A stretch of DNA of 64,000 nt from Zelonia costaricensis (GCA_030849075.1 JASAOO010003514.1:24351-88350); one strand, 5' to 3'. Numbered from the stretch's first letter, positions 13,301 through 20,423 are shown. The notes: generated from the letters alone by a model not told the origin. Numbers and translations: made by a program.

Positions 13301-13383
13301 ACGAGTAGTGATGGGGAGCCTGAGGTGGCCACCGCGAAGCTACTCAGCAGGGACCGCGCCGGTCCTGCCCCGCTGGAGGGCAT
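4303..13383 (-). CDS. Giant leucine-rich-repeat protein with a duplicated internal domain
   Basis: The product is 3026 residues. Residues 1-475 are disordered and Ala/Ser/Pro-rich with a poly-Ala run. Residues about 480-1110 carry ribonuclease-inhibitor-type leucine-rich repeats, for example YLRVLDLSGNTITQ near 622, VRELHLSNSGLTDAGARGL near 988 and LTVLNLSGNLLTVRGC near 1030. Two related blocks follow at about 1483-1744 and 2081-2310; they share Y-x2-H-x2-G-x3-CR, then TNER about 100-120 residues later, then F-x2-L-x2-FLR. The last conserved part (about 2748-3026) is mixed alpha/beta and ends in a Lys-rich helix. The frame continues upstream to 13578 but begins with TTG; the ATG at 13383 is the first after the predicted acceptor at 13593. 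LRRs suggest a scaffold role. I do not recognise an orthologue of known function. Confidence 0.9.
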   Translation of the reverse strand: MPSSGAGPARSLLSSFAVATSGSPSLLVASDADDDAVADTVGAPHSSGDTLPQHSPPRARVNSAAAREDEEPRPSGAAPQPAPAPPAASSLSASMTHPSAAEWSSAPRAGASPPTPQLPASTASGVAATPYAWASPVWQVPPLTRQRNGTHHSGRFDVSGAAQTPFTWRAPQESAARASSSPSSSLLGRSPAGAFTPHIRYRAGTTAAPLDARHAAAPRQSTSPLRAAASHQRDAGDPSRPTSLAAPLPLASSLSAWAPRTAMDTAAAAVPTRWLLSSASSTDAATPSAWPPAIAPAAKRTSLLSVLAPPPPLLLTATGPHQRGVESPATSTSSPSTSAGARRLGWGAATRSARVVTLAIPEDACPAASGAPLEIDSEPRRVSMLSLSSTAARLSGASAATAAAAAAAAAAANAAASSARSPPSSQGDSTHGAEARSSPPLPHAAPSQPASCTSGGDVDAVCSDAADAEEAESSAFGHLTLRSMTDEYNRFAADGTVGWVGLQVHLRRHTQSSQIVALDLTCYRMRRDQWTWFTQDIIPQLHALAELRLVQMGLDDDAVAELVRGCCGLSAPGEGRRAASRTSPPPSRSPQTHPRSGGSGSGSGGRRHYGQHGETASTAPLPYLRVLDLSGNTITQRSCTHLGKMTLWMAATLEEVRLLGNPLKDYGMQILAVYVAKLNVGALEQDPALFSPVLLDLYAALRKEAGQGVHRSGNGHGRGGGVDDLVAALPIGPVLLDLRDCRASARGVSDMLAAASRAHRLHTLVLSHNVAGVTALLPLPATAYRDAVELGTGESAAAAVAECEQRNGEVRMRGAREPPLSPRPTPRRLRLAKTPLIYSGALLRRQQTAFSDVAGFAASCALATLVFHGVPLSQTCSPVGCRELLLNIFFSCPALDLVDLSDTFEWSLVPPAAQQALVAEANHRDAVEQRLRGPEVRRGLHMYREDQGEIEFVLDSATVCEQTRLGDVFGELMAHAAFNALVRHRLVPAAFIHVRELHLSNSGLTDAGARGLCVSVRRGRHRTGMLAALTVLNLSGNLLTVRGCVRVISTFLLADDVDAESRESTASPAWPTAAVPVAHLTALALQRNTGVESSTTAAASGDAYVRELCTAAEAAVLRRAALHSMARPCRGGSSGGDGATAVLGASDTATAAEGAKDRAAAVPPLTLYFSAPPPLSPLAAAATAPSRRPSTSLSALAGGHVDVFYAGCDERGDVYCTCHISRLYVPKQSASQPPSPSAGTASTASRARDGGSRAANASTTSAHPWLSSVAPPTLDNSMAAFNATQAPLRASPGVGQWDGGDDYAAARPVALSSPPGAEHRSLLAALDAPRAATAATGAHHPSFVGTPAVASPTGTGGGGGEESANGLVNTTSIHHLWNSGNSANDVPTGPGASIASSSFVSFGPPPASSRSPTAGAARERRGAPRGSSEVASPDVASLGALFMNDAGDPRAAADAAAGSMEGGDGGVAVAPAAGARQSSGRRAKVRRTRTYVLSYDHPAGHLLCRVLNVLLRPSPDALGDGARAALDADLLAALQAAVPASSLSASISAVTAEEADGGAEAGAAKPANAVVFEAVHYLPPDPVTTGRDGDGAAVSDDAEAEGHWMRFEVTTNERKGAMAELLQAALNVSWDAQRECFSSLLAFLRTHVTGDDMDDGVVEGWDVVPAVERAAQASPAVRVRLKVNYGGDAVKAVHELHEYPSATGAAGEHGALLRLSSGGSRARLDQLHPTLWKRLGLPALATVALTPADSARTSPRSGARQEEGGGGGGSGSAPASGPGRRESQHHPALSPQKDVNVAAISSPSSPQPQPSDGNSRPSSLEALSSASPPPSATPFGAGSAGRQRRHVLDFYEGVEAAAVSTPPSHRQSRSGQRHGQLPASLIAGSGESDEPLGDSRSVATPEKQHSLARRLELGDGNGSAALTPPPPPPAARSAAADDGEGEGVVQVQAGELLHLDSPSAELVLTDQLVGPSPGPRKPAGAAAAAAAAHSELLKSLTAPVGLDHARPLADAGQRVASPPPPRGSGPSSPPAATSSSTREAAAAEPAAVSASVGGGSGEEEVEEEETAIASPIRVQRRTSQLVGRVKTFTLSYTHQEGTVICRAWRLLHLSASANRSGSESNVSREATAEVGASPTLSSPPRALAAVAQEARECLCNDFLAFLQPPDDDIEHVVLSVSLHGDGGVATAMLQVQVQTNERRAALADRLQHSNHGVRRGLAGRGGRGGLVPLTVQEVDRYYFPRLTRFLRRYKSVADTAAQLQAYLEPRAELQARLLQSYGSVGALVHYYHGSPAALEHELGVSSWQSLTEPQPQPSPPPATGTSGQLTEDVMSPTVAVDRVRVRDQAAAAAAAAAPTAPVAVTPGGPDKGRGGSLAIPETSTGYDAAEGSVPADAIDADEPSRTPTSQGVASSAGRPSPPPASAPSSRPPSRSASAGATVAAAPAVPGRPPPHPRRPPTPPHAITHTSSISFDEVTEEPTSEAGPVVVLRGSTPTPTPRSPSNSLSLNPQYFPVVYRQAITSATPPSRSTLDDGAERSSMPQLAASSSLIPVAGGSGEPAHDADTDSGMVSPLTALSSAAASPNPSHLGPAHASSSLSASPAPRMELQLDVADEAPAALSPPDGMRPPLRSSPAEPPYADEHVHSSPLGPSGVAIPSVSSLSSVIKPSPKLQPEPGTAPPPRTAAGTERSDDHSSARGGGGNTNKNAAASSATAAAAAAVAAGARPPKPDSRRTSTISAIVPPTRAGHEGRNAEYERVLEGKYKRLMRVAYEGVAHGSVPLAPQHQQKTVLGRGKWGTQKVELSLEWEILFVLTFEKSRKIGRSSRRAQMLVHPVGFGFECVAGDEASGHGGSRFGATASGTFYFGDASSLHSSAVNGETGDSMHHHPSTTPSSKTSRKKESTRSLASHLIIHVQRPFTPDEVGSSAQEMEKTLLAGALLTVSSTTSKGAWLLGSDDASNASRASAVAPQTAQEFVFQLCQPSITLDIEMKNAQHVQEALRLLKHSIRRATQAIEKAMLNANLPLPKS

Positions 13384-13592
13384 GCAGCCGAGGGAAAGTG
13401 GCAGTTGTGTCTTGGACACTCGTGTCACCGTCACACGCAAGAGCAGAGGGTCGGCAAGTGCGTCAGAGCAGTGCTCAAAGTCGTTGATTTCGCGCAGGTA
13501 CTCGGCGGAGATGAGCACCGGGCGGGGGTTGATGGATGCGTTGCCTCTGTCGCGGCGGGTGGCCGAGTGCACACACAATCACGCACACAAAA

Positions 13593-13594
13593 CT
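13593..13594 (-). promoter_or_regulatory. Predicted trans-splice acceptor AG for the LRR gene
   Basis: The minus strand reads CTTTCTCTTTGTTCTCCC at about 13619-13636, and the first AG clear of this tract is at 13594/13593. No ATG in any frame lies between it and the start at 13383, so this placement supports the shorter protein. Confidence 0.6.
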
Positions 13595-14442
13595 CAAATG
13601 TTCGCGTGTCAGTACAGCGGGAGAACAAAGAGAAAGCACCGCACAGCCCAGGCAGCGGCGTTTTCCTTGTCCTCGTCGAACTGCAGCGCGCCCCTTCCCC
13701 TTGCAGGCGAGCCGGCGCACACCTGCGGGTGGGTGACGGAGCGAAGCGCTGCCGAGAACGGTACGGCACCGAGAGCGCAGCGGTGCAGGGGTGCCTGCGC
13801 GGAGCACAACCCCCGCCCCTTCAGCGAGCGACACACGAGAAAGGGGATGGAGTGTGAAGAGAGACGACGCGCTTGCGCAGCGCTGCATCCGCTGGGGAAG
13901 ACGAGGAGATGGGGGGAAGACAAGCACACACGCAGCAGTACAGCTGAGAAGACGGCGAGGAAGGCGAGGGCGGGAGCACTGGTACAAGCAAGTCTTGAAG
14001 TGGAAGACACAGAAGAAGTCGACAGAGGAGAGAGAAAGAGAGCCGAAGGGGAATGGAGTTGGTGCACTGCTGCACTGTGGCCTGTCAAACCGAACTCACA
14101 CACATGCGCAGACACGCGCTCAGACAGTTCGAGCAGGAAAGGGAGGGAAGGAGGGCGGGGGAGCAGGAGACTGGGACGGTAGTGGTCAAGAGCGGGTCTC
14201 AAAAGACTGAGGTGTACAAGAGAGAGGAGGAGAAGAGAGCGAGCGCACGCACACAGAAGGTTGGGGGGTGCACGTGCGCACCGGTGCCGCAACGAGAAAG
14301 GAACTGGGGAGGGAAGTGGTGAAGGATTATCAGCGTGCCGTGTCAGCCTGCGAGCGTCCTGATGCGTCTGCGTGTGAGAGGGAGCGTGGCGAGAAGGGGA
14401 TCAAGTAGGAGGCCAGACTTTGCAGAAGCCACGAGCCGGCTT

Positions 14443-14456
14443 GGGGGGGGGGGGGG
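14443..14456. repeat. G14 homopolymer
   Basis: Fourteen consecutive G on the plus strand in non-coding sequence. Its length may be unreliable in the assembly. Confidence 0.9.
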
Positions 14457-15380
14457 AACGACGGGGGGAGGGGAGGTGGGGGGAGGATATCTAATGGAAC
14501 ACGAGGGAAGCGACAGAGGGCGTGCAGGGGTGCACCAGGAGCGGCCGCCGCGATCGCCCTTGCCGCGCCACTACAAAGGTGAAGTGGGGGAGGGCGCTGC
14601 GCGTGTTCGTGTGTGCTTGTGTGGACGGGTTTATGGAGGAGGGGCTAATGCTCGTATAGCGCTGCAGCTGTACGCGTAGTGATAAACATATGAACATGTT
14701 TGCGCGCGTGTGTGTATGTGTGTGAAGGTGTGCGAGTGTGTGACATTGGGGGAGCAGCGCAGCGCAGGGGGGGGGTCAGCAGGTGAGTTTGAGGAAGCAG
14801 AGGAGGTAGAACACGTGAAGCGCGAGAGGTTTAGCGGGTGATCTGGTCCGTCAAGATACGAGGGGAAAGAAAGGAGGAAGCACGGGCACCCTACGTGGTG
14901 CAAAGGTGTGCCGAGCTTTCCATGGCGAACAGCGCCGCGGTGCCTCACCTACGCTGGGGGGCACCACAAACAAGGGCTGAGAGAACGGCAGGAAGCGTTG
15001 ACCACCATCACCACACCCTCGTCGGACCGCATCGCCAAAGCGCCGCTCAGGAAGGCACACGAGCTTCGACGTGGCAAGGCGGCTCCTGTGCCCGAGGGCA
15101 GGGGCAAGGAAGACGCAGCCGTGGGCCACGCAACACTGCGCTGCTTCCACCGTTTTCTCACCCCCCCCTTCCTCACAGTCCGTCTCTCCACGCCCGCGCT
15201 GTCGCTGCTTTGGGTTCTCTTTAACGCGTTTAGGGGCGTATCGATGAGGGGGAGCGAGAGAGAGCGCTGCCACCTGCGGCACGGCACTGCAGGACATCGC
15301 AAACACAGAAAGCGGACGGTGACGGCCGTGCCCCGTGAGCGAGGGCCTCCTCTAGCCCCCACCCCCCTCTACCCCTTCCA

Positions 15381-15488
15381 GCCGCCATCCCCCTTCGCCT
15401 AATCCGCTCAATGGCTACGCAGTGCGCGCACACATTCGGAGAGCGGCGAACACTCGCGCGTTCGGATCAGGCGAAGGGGGATGGCGGC
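15381..15488. repeat. 26-bp near-perfect inverted repeat (stem-loop)
   Basis: The left arm at 15381-15406 (starting GCCGCCATCCCCCTTCGCC) and the right arm at 15463-15488 are reverse complements over 25 of 26 positions. The single mismatch would be an A-C pair in one transcript orientation and a tolerated G-U pair in the other. The loop is 56 nt and itself contains a short GC palindrome. In the minus-strand transcript it falls about 370-475 nt past the stop codon of the PAM2/tail-anchor gene, so it probably lies in that gene's 3' untranslated region or just beyond it. Confidence 0.85.
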
Positions 15489-15855
15489 CCTGAGAAAAGG
15501 AGGAGGGGTGAAGGCAAAGCGCAGCACCCGGGCCAGGCTAGAGTCACGTCGGCACGCCCACCCGCGCCAGCCGCGGCACGAAACAGAAACAGCGGCACCA
15601 TCGCACGCGGCCACGTCAGCACAAACAAACATGCGCACACTGCACTCCCATTGCGCCACCAGACTGGAGACAAGAGAATAGCCCCGCTGCTCGTCGAAGC
15701 TTGTGTGCTCGGGGTGTCCACGCACACGCTCGCAGCGGCCGAGTGTGGCGGGAGATTGGGAATGCCGAGCGTGCACTGCCTCGGTGCAAGACGCGCATCA
15801 AGGCAGTCGCACGACATGCGCACTCCCCTCTCGCCGCACCACTTCTCCTGGTCCC

Positions 15856-17610
15856 TCAGCGCCGCCTCTTGAGAAGCACGACGGCAACGGTGGCCGCCAC
15901 ACACGCCGCGCTCACCACCAGCGGGGCCACCGCTTGCCAAGTCGCCGGGGTGCCGACGCCGGCAATCGCCGCTGGGGCCGCCGTCTTCGCCGCAGCCGCA
16001 GGAGCAGCAGGAGCAGCGGCAGCAGCAGCAGCAGCAGGCGGTGGTGCGCTACTCTTAGCGGCCGGCGCCGCGGACGGGGCTGCGCTTGCTGAACGAGCCG
16101 CAGCCGGAGGGGCCACCGCGGCAGACGGCGCCACGCCGCTCTCCACGAGCACGCGGGACACCTCCGGCAGCTCGTCCCACATCACCTCGTCGTCGAGGAT
16201 GATGGGCTGCGGCATCGCCTCCACCGCGAGTCGCGATGCCTTGACGAGGAAGCGCGACGGCACCGACCGAATGTCCGAAATCTCAACCTGGTAGTTCTCC
16301 AGCGTCTGGAACACCGTGGCGAAGGCATCGTAGAGGGGGTACAGGTCCACGCGCTTGCGCATCGCGTCCACGATGGACATCGTCTCCAGCATCTCGAGCC
16401 CCTCCCCACGCTTCAACAGCAGGTCCGTGATGTCCTTCACCACGTCGTCTTCGTAGATGGCATCGGAGCGAGAATTGGGGATCTCCTCGGGGCAGAGCGC
16501 CAGCACCTCTTTGCGGTATTCGCGGCACGCCACGTAGCAGTACGGCACGGCGTACCGCTTCCACGTGGGGCCGTAGCCAATGTGAATCCCGTACGCGGAC
16601 GGAATCGCCTGCAGCACCTGCGCAAAGTCGTAGTGGAACTCCATCAGCTCCCCGGGCGCGACGTCGTGGAAGTGACGGGGTCGGTAGTTCGTCACGAGCG
16701 GCGCGACGAGGAACTGCGCAATGGCTGTCTCGGGGTGGCCGCTCTTGCCGAAGCGCTGGTCCACCTTGATGTGCGGCAGCGACGTCTTGCACCTCGCGCG
16801 CAGCGGCGCCATGAAGGGGGACACGCTATGCAGGAGGGCGTTCGCGAAGGCCTCGAAGGCATTGCGCTGCGACTGCTCCAGCCGCTGCTGCGCCTTCGTC
16901 AGCTTCTTCCAGTGGTGCTTGCTTGCGCCCGTCTTGGCCGTGCCCGCCATGCTCACCCCATCATCGTCCATGTCGGCCGCCGCGGCACTACTCGCAGCAG
17001 CCGCAGCTGCGCTGTTGGAGCTCGCCACCCCCATCGTCATGGGCTTCCGCGCCGCCACTGTTGCATTCTTAACCGCGCTGGCGTACGTGAGCGGGAGCGG
17101 CGCGGCGGCCACGGCGGTGGGGGGCGACACCGGCGGGGCACCAGCGGTGGGCGGGGCCGCCGTGCTGGGAATGGCTGGAGCGTTCGCCTGCCGCGCCGCT
17201 GCTGCTGCGGCGGCGGCGGCGCTGCGCTCGTCCCCGTCCTGGCCGCTGAGCTGCCGGTCGATCATCTGCCCGGTGAGCTCCATCAGCTTCTTGAACTCAG
17301 CGTCCCAGTCGATGTTGGCCAGCTGCTCAAGAATTGCGGGGTCGGCGCCGGCCATGTAGCTCGGAACGTAGAAGGGCGACGCGGACGCGCCTCCGTCGGC
17401 CGCACCGGCCATGGGCGGGGTGCTCCTCGGCGACGCCTCCGCACCCGCCGCGGGGGCCGTGCCGGAGGGGGCGGCGGCGGCCGTGTCGGGCGAGGCCGTG
17501 GCGCCGCTCTCGTGCTGGGCGGTGGCCGGGGGCAGGGCGAGGTCGGCCATGCCGTGCGCGTTGTTGCCCGACGGCTTCCACTCCGTCGCGTTGGGATTAA
17601 GATGGGACAT
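15856..17610 (-). CDS. Tail-anchored protein with N-terminal PAM2 (poly(A)-binding-protein binding) motif
   Basis: The 584-residue product starts MSHLNPNATEWKP. Residues 4-13 fit the PAM2 consensus L-N-x2-A-x-E-F-x-P with Trp in place of Phe, a motif that binds the MLLE domain of poly(A)-binding protein. Residues about 15-280 are low-complexity Ala/Pro/Ser. Residues about 290-530 form a well-conserved-looking alpha/beta region with motifs such as PHIKVDQRFGKSGHPETAI and YGIHIGYGPTWKRYAVPY that I cannot assign to a family. A long Ala-rich linker leads to one hydrophobic helix (about 557-577) and a final KRRR. That is the layout of a tail-anchored protein of the mitochondrial outer membrane or ER. 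The frame extends to 17781, but the ATG at 17610 begins the PAM2 motif and is the first after the predicted acceptor. Tethering of mRNA to a membrane is my inference. Confidence 0.88.
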   Translation of the reverse strand: MSHLNPNATEWKPSGNNAHGMADLALPPATAQHESGATASPDTAAAAPSGTAPAAGAEASPRSTPPMAGAADGGASASPFYVPSYMAGADPAILEQLANIDWDAEFKKLMELTGQMIDRQLSGQDGDERSAAAAAAAAARQANAPAIPSTAAPPTAGAPPVSPPTAVAAAPLPLTYASAVKNATVAARKPMTMGVASSNSAAAAAASSAAAADMDDDGVSMAGTAKTGASKHHWKKLTKAQQRLEQSQRNAFEAFANALLHSVSPFMAPLRARCKTSLPHIKVDQRFGKSGHPETAIAQFLVAPLVTNYRPRHFHDVAPGELMEFHYDFAQVLQAIPSAYGIHIGYGPTWKRYAVPYCYVACREYRKEVLALCPEEIPNSRSDAIYEDDVVKDITDLLLKRGEGLEMLETMSIVDAMRKRVDLYPLYDAFATVFQTLENYQVEISDIRSVPSRFLVKASRLAVEAMPQPIILDDEVMWDELPEVSRVLVESGVAPSAAVAPPAAARSASAAPSAAPAAKSSAPPPAAAAAAAAPAAPAAAAKTAAPAAIAGVGTPATWQAVAPLVVSAACVAATVAVVLLKRRR

Positions 17611-17673
17611 CGTGGCAGAGGGGAGGTGGGTGAAGACCAGAATAGGGGGAGGGAGGGGGGGGGGCGTACAGGC

Positions 17674-17674
17674 N
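17674..17674. other. Ambiguous base N in a G-rich imperfect repeat
   Basis: The only undetermined base in the window. It sits between two copies of a G-run followed by GTACAGGC (ending near 17673 and 17698), in the 5' leader of the PAM2/tail-anchor gene. The repeat may mark an assembly join or a collapsed tandem repeat. Confidence 0.9.
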
Positions 17675-17793
17675 AGGGAGGGGGGGGGCCGTACAGGCGG
17701 GCGCGTTCGTGCACGTGCAATGAGGAGAGGCGGGGACAACACCAACACGGCACGTAGCCACGGAGCGGAGGAGCGGTGCAATGCCGAACGGAA

Positions 17794-17795
17794 CT
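17794..17795 (-). promoter_or_regulatory. Predicted trans-splice acceptor AG for the PAM2/tail-anchor gene
   Basis: On the minus strand a C/T-rich tract (about 17800-17840) ends in CTGCAG. There is no further AG before the ATG at 17610, because the whole 184-nt leader is itself pyrimidine-rich, and no intervening ATG. Confidence 0.5.
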
Positions 17796-18767
17796 GCAGC
17801 GTGGAGGGAGGCGTAGACGGAGGGGGCGGGAGCGGGGGCGTGTGCTCACTGCGACGCGTGAAAGACGGCGTGGTGGTGTGCCGTTTGTGTGTGTGTGGGG
17901 GGGGGAGGAGAAGGATGGCGGGAGGAGGGGGGAGGGCGTTCGCACTGCAGTGGGGGGTGGAGTGGCAGCGCAGCGAAGGTGCGAGCGCGTGTCAGACAGA
18001 AGTCGCCACGGGGGAGGGGGGGGGGCGGTGCGCCCTCACCTCGTACGCTGGACTCCTGACGCACGCATGGAGAAGCGGGAGGTGCTGCGGAGTGGCCACA
18101 CAAGCGCACGCAGTGCTCGACGCGGCGAGAAGATGTTCAGCCCGCCGTCTCCTTCGCGTGTTCCCTGTGACCGAGAATCGGATCGTGTATTTGTGAGGCA
18201 GAAAGGGGGATGAGAGGAAGCCACGCAGCGCCGCCCTGTTTCACCTATGGTTCGGCATGTAGTGCTCACGCAGACACACACACACACATACGAACACACG
18301 AATAGACTCACACGAGCCCACGGGAGGTCAGCGCGCTCTATCGCTCCTCGGGCCCTCCAGATCGTTCAATCGACTAAGGGTGGAAACAATATAGAGAAAA
18401 GGGAAAAGAAGGGAGAAGCGTCTGCAGGCATTCTTGTTGGTGCGCACCGCATGCGCACCTCCGACGCGGTTCTGTGTGCTGCGGTCGTGGGGGGCGAGGG
18501 GGAGGGGACTGGACTTGCACGTGCCCATGCACGCAGGAGAAGAGGTTCGTGGGAGAGGACGCGGCGGCGCGGGGTGCGCCGCTGCTGCTGTGATTGTCTG
18601 ACTACTTATCCCCCCTGCCCCCTCCCTCCCTCACCGCGTCACACGCACCTTCACAAGAGATGCAGCCCATCGGCGAACGAGAATGTAGAAGCGCGTTCAC
18701 GCACGGAGGCGCCACGTGGAGCACGAGAACAACGGCACAAGACGTACGTCGCGGAACACCACAAAGA

Positions 18768-18771
<4 letters not shown>

Positions 18772-18801
<30 letters not shown>
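18772..18801. repeat. (CA)n microsatellite
   Basis: About fifteen CA units on the plus strand in the 3' flank of the ELMO-domain gene. Confidence 0.9.
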
Positions 18802-18805
<4 letters not shown>

Positions 18806-19063
18806 CAGACTAATACACATACAAGTCGCGTCGAGACACCGCCGCCTGCAGTTTAAGCAGCCCGGAGAAGGAGGAGGCGGGAGGAAGGGAGCGGGGGGGA
18901 GGGGGGGGCACCCAAGAGGGAGGTGGGTGTGCCTGCCTGCACACGCCCACAGACACACGCGCGTCCGACACGCCCACGCGGGCATTCTGAGCAGCGCCGC
19001 ACCAGCAGCAGCTGTGGTCCCCCTCCCCTCTCCCACTCCCGTCGCACTGCCGCTGCTTCCCCG

Positions 19064-20323
19064 CTACGCGGTGCGCGCTGCGTCCGTCCACTGCGGGGTG
19101 AAGAAGGTGCCGAACACCTTGGTCGGCATGTAGGTGTTGTACTCCATCACGTGCGGCTCATCGCGCTCCCAGCACGTCTTGAAGTGGAGGAGCAGCGCGT
19201 GGTGCAGGGCAAAGAGGCCCGCCTCGGCCGTGGTGGAGCTCTCGCATGAGTCCCAGAACGCCGCCGTCTCGGCTGCCGCCGGCGTCGCCAGCGACACTTG
19301 CTTCTGTGCGGCGAGGCTGCGGCGGCTGACGGACTTCGCGGAGGTGTCCGCGGCGGGCCCGAGTCGCACCGTATCGTAGAGCATCTCGAGGTGCGGGAGG
19401 TAGAACGGGTGGTCCTGCTCGAGCAGCAGCTGCGTCGAGAGCTGGATGCTGACTACGGCAAGGAGATACCAGCTGTGCTTGCCCTCACGCTGCACCCGCT
19501 CCGTGTAGGCCAGCATCTCGCGAAAGGCGGTGTTGTGAACTTGCGCAAAGTGAACCAGCTGCCGCAGCGCGAGGACACCGCCGCCGCGCAGGTCGGTGAC
19601 GGGATCCTCGCCCTGGAAGCCGATGCTGCCCCACTGCGGGCCGAGTCGGTTGTAGGCGGAGGCCGGCTTGCCCGTCGCCATCCACAGCTGCTGGAGGAGG
19701 TTGACGTGGGCACGGTTGTCCTTGTCGAACGGCGTCGCCCGCTCCACGTTCAACGCACGCAGCACGACGTCCGAGGCGGTCACCTGTGCGAACATGTCGT
19801 ACTCCACGCGGCGCGCCGCCGCCGCCGAGGCATCCGCCGCCGCTGCCTGCTGCCGCGCCACGGGCAGGAAGCTCTCTTGAACGTAGTGCAGCACCGACCC
19901 GGGCACGCGAACGCAGTGCGCGTTCGACGGCGGCGGCTTCCTTTCCATCGCCGCTGCGCCAGAGGTGCCGCTGCGGGCCGCGGGAGTGACGGGCTGTGCC
20001 GGGGGGCCGCGCAGGAAGGACACGAGTTCACCGCACGTCTGACAGCGGCCGCCGCGGATCGCCTCGAGGGCCTCGGCGACGGCCTGCCGCGGCTCCGCGA
20101 TCGCGGCGTCGGAGCGGAAGGCACGGCGAGCACCGCGGCCCCCACTGCCGGCACCGCCGCTGCCAGACGCGACCACGTACAGCAGACCGGCGCTGAGGGC
20201 CGCCGCCGCCGTGACGGCCGCCGCGATGATCTGCGGTGCGCGAGAGGAGGCGGCGGCACCGGAGGAGGAGGAGGTCGTCAGCGGGGACACCGGTGAGGGA
20301 GAAGGGCTCTTGGGAGATGCCAT
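19064..20323 (-). CDS. ELMO-domain protein with N-terminal membrane anchor (ELMOD-type GAP)
   Basis: The 419-residue product has a Ser/Pro-rich start, one hydrophobic segment at about 30-48 (IIAAAVTAAAALSAGLLYVV), and an ELMO domain from about 180 to the C-terminus. The signature WGSIGFQGEDPVTDLRGGG at about 231-249 fits the ELMOD pattern W-x3-GFQG-x2-P-x2-D-x-RG-x-G. In animal ELMOD proteins the arginine of this motif (here about 246) is needed for GTPase-activating activity toward Arf/Arl GTPases. A C-x2-C pair (RCQTCGEL) lies between anchor and domain. The start at 20323 is the ATG at MASPKSP; the upstream extension to 20455 is Pro/Ser-rich leader. Membrane-bound Arf/Arl GAP activity is the expected role; the target is not visible. 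Confidence 0.9.
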   Translation of the reverse strand: MASPKSPSPSPVSPLTTSSSSGAAASSRAPQIIAAAVTAAAALSAGLLYVVASGSGGAGSGGRGARRAFRSDAAIAEPRQAVAEALEAIRGGRCQTCGELVSFLRGPPAQPVTPAARSGTSGAAAMERKPPPSNAHCVRVPGSVLHYVQESFLPVARQQAAAADASAAAARRVEYDMFAQVTASDVVLRALNVERATPFDKDNRAHVNLLQQLWMATGKPASAYNRLGPQWGSIGFQGEDPVTDLRGGGVLALRQLVHFAQVHNTAFREMLAYTERVQREGKHSWYLLAVVSIQLSTQLLLEQDHPFYLPHLEMLYDTVRLGPAADTSAKSVSRRSLAAQKQVSLATPAAAETAAFWDSCESSTTAEAGLFALHHALLLHFKTCWERDEPHVMEYNTYMPTKVFGTFFTPQWTDAARTA

Positions 20324-20421
20324 GCTGACACGATGAGGGGGTGGAAGCGGCGGTGGCGACGATGCACGTTGGGTCCGCGAGTGAGGCGGGGGGATAAGAG
20401 GGTGCAGATGATCGAGAGTGG

Positions 20422-20423
20422 CT
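20422..20423 (-). promoter_or_regulatory. Possible trans-splice acceptor AG for the ELMO gene
   Basis: GTTACAG on the minus strand, about 100 nt before the start codon, without an intervening ATG. A second AG lies only 3 nt before the ATG and follows a better pyrimidine tract, so the site is uncertain. Confidence 0.3.

Larger units (their letters stand above)
13384..15855. other. Intergenic spacer with G14 tract and hairpin
   Basis: This 2.5-kb spacer lies between the PAM2/tail-anchor gene and the LRR gene. It contains a G14 homopolymer at 14443-14456 and a strong inverted repeat at 15381-15488, annotated separately. Open frames on both strands are compositionally biased and show no domain. 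I see no gene. Confidence 0.6.
17611..19063. other. Intergenic spacer between ELMO and PAM2/tail-anchor genes
   Basis: This 1.45-kb spacer contains the ambiguous base at 17674 and a (CA)15 run at 18772-18801. No frame encodes a recognisable protein. Confidence 0.6.

Noticed and set aside
13384..13578. 65-residue N-terminal extension of the LRR protein
   Set aside because: The extension begins with TTG and contains no ATG; the first ATG after the predicted splice site is at 13383.
12788..14182. 464-codon plus-strand frame crossing the LRR gene start
   Set aside because: Antisense for its first part, then purine-rich spacer; no domain and inconsistent with the strand of all neighbours.
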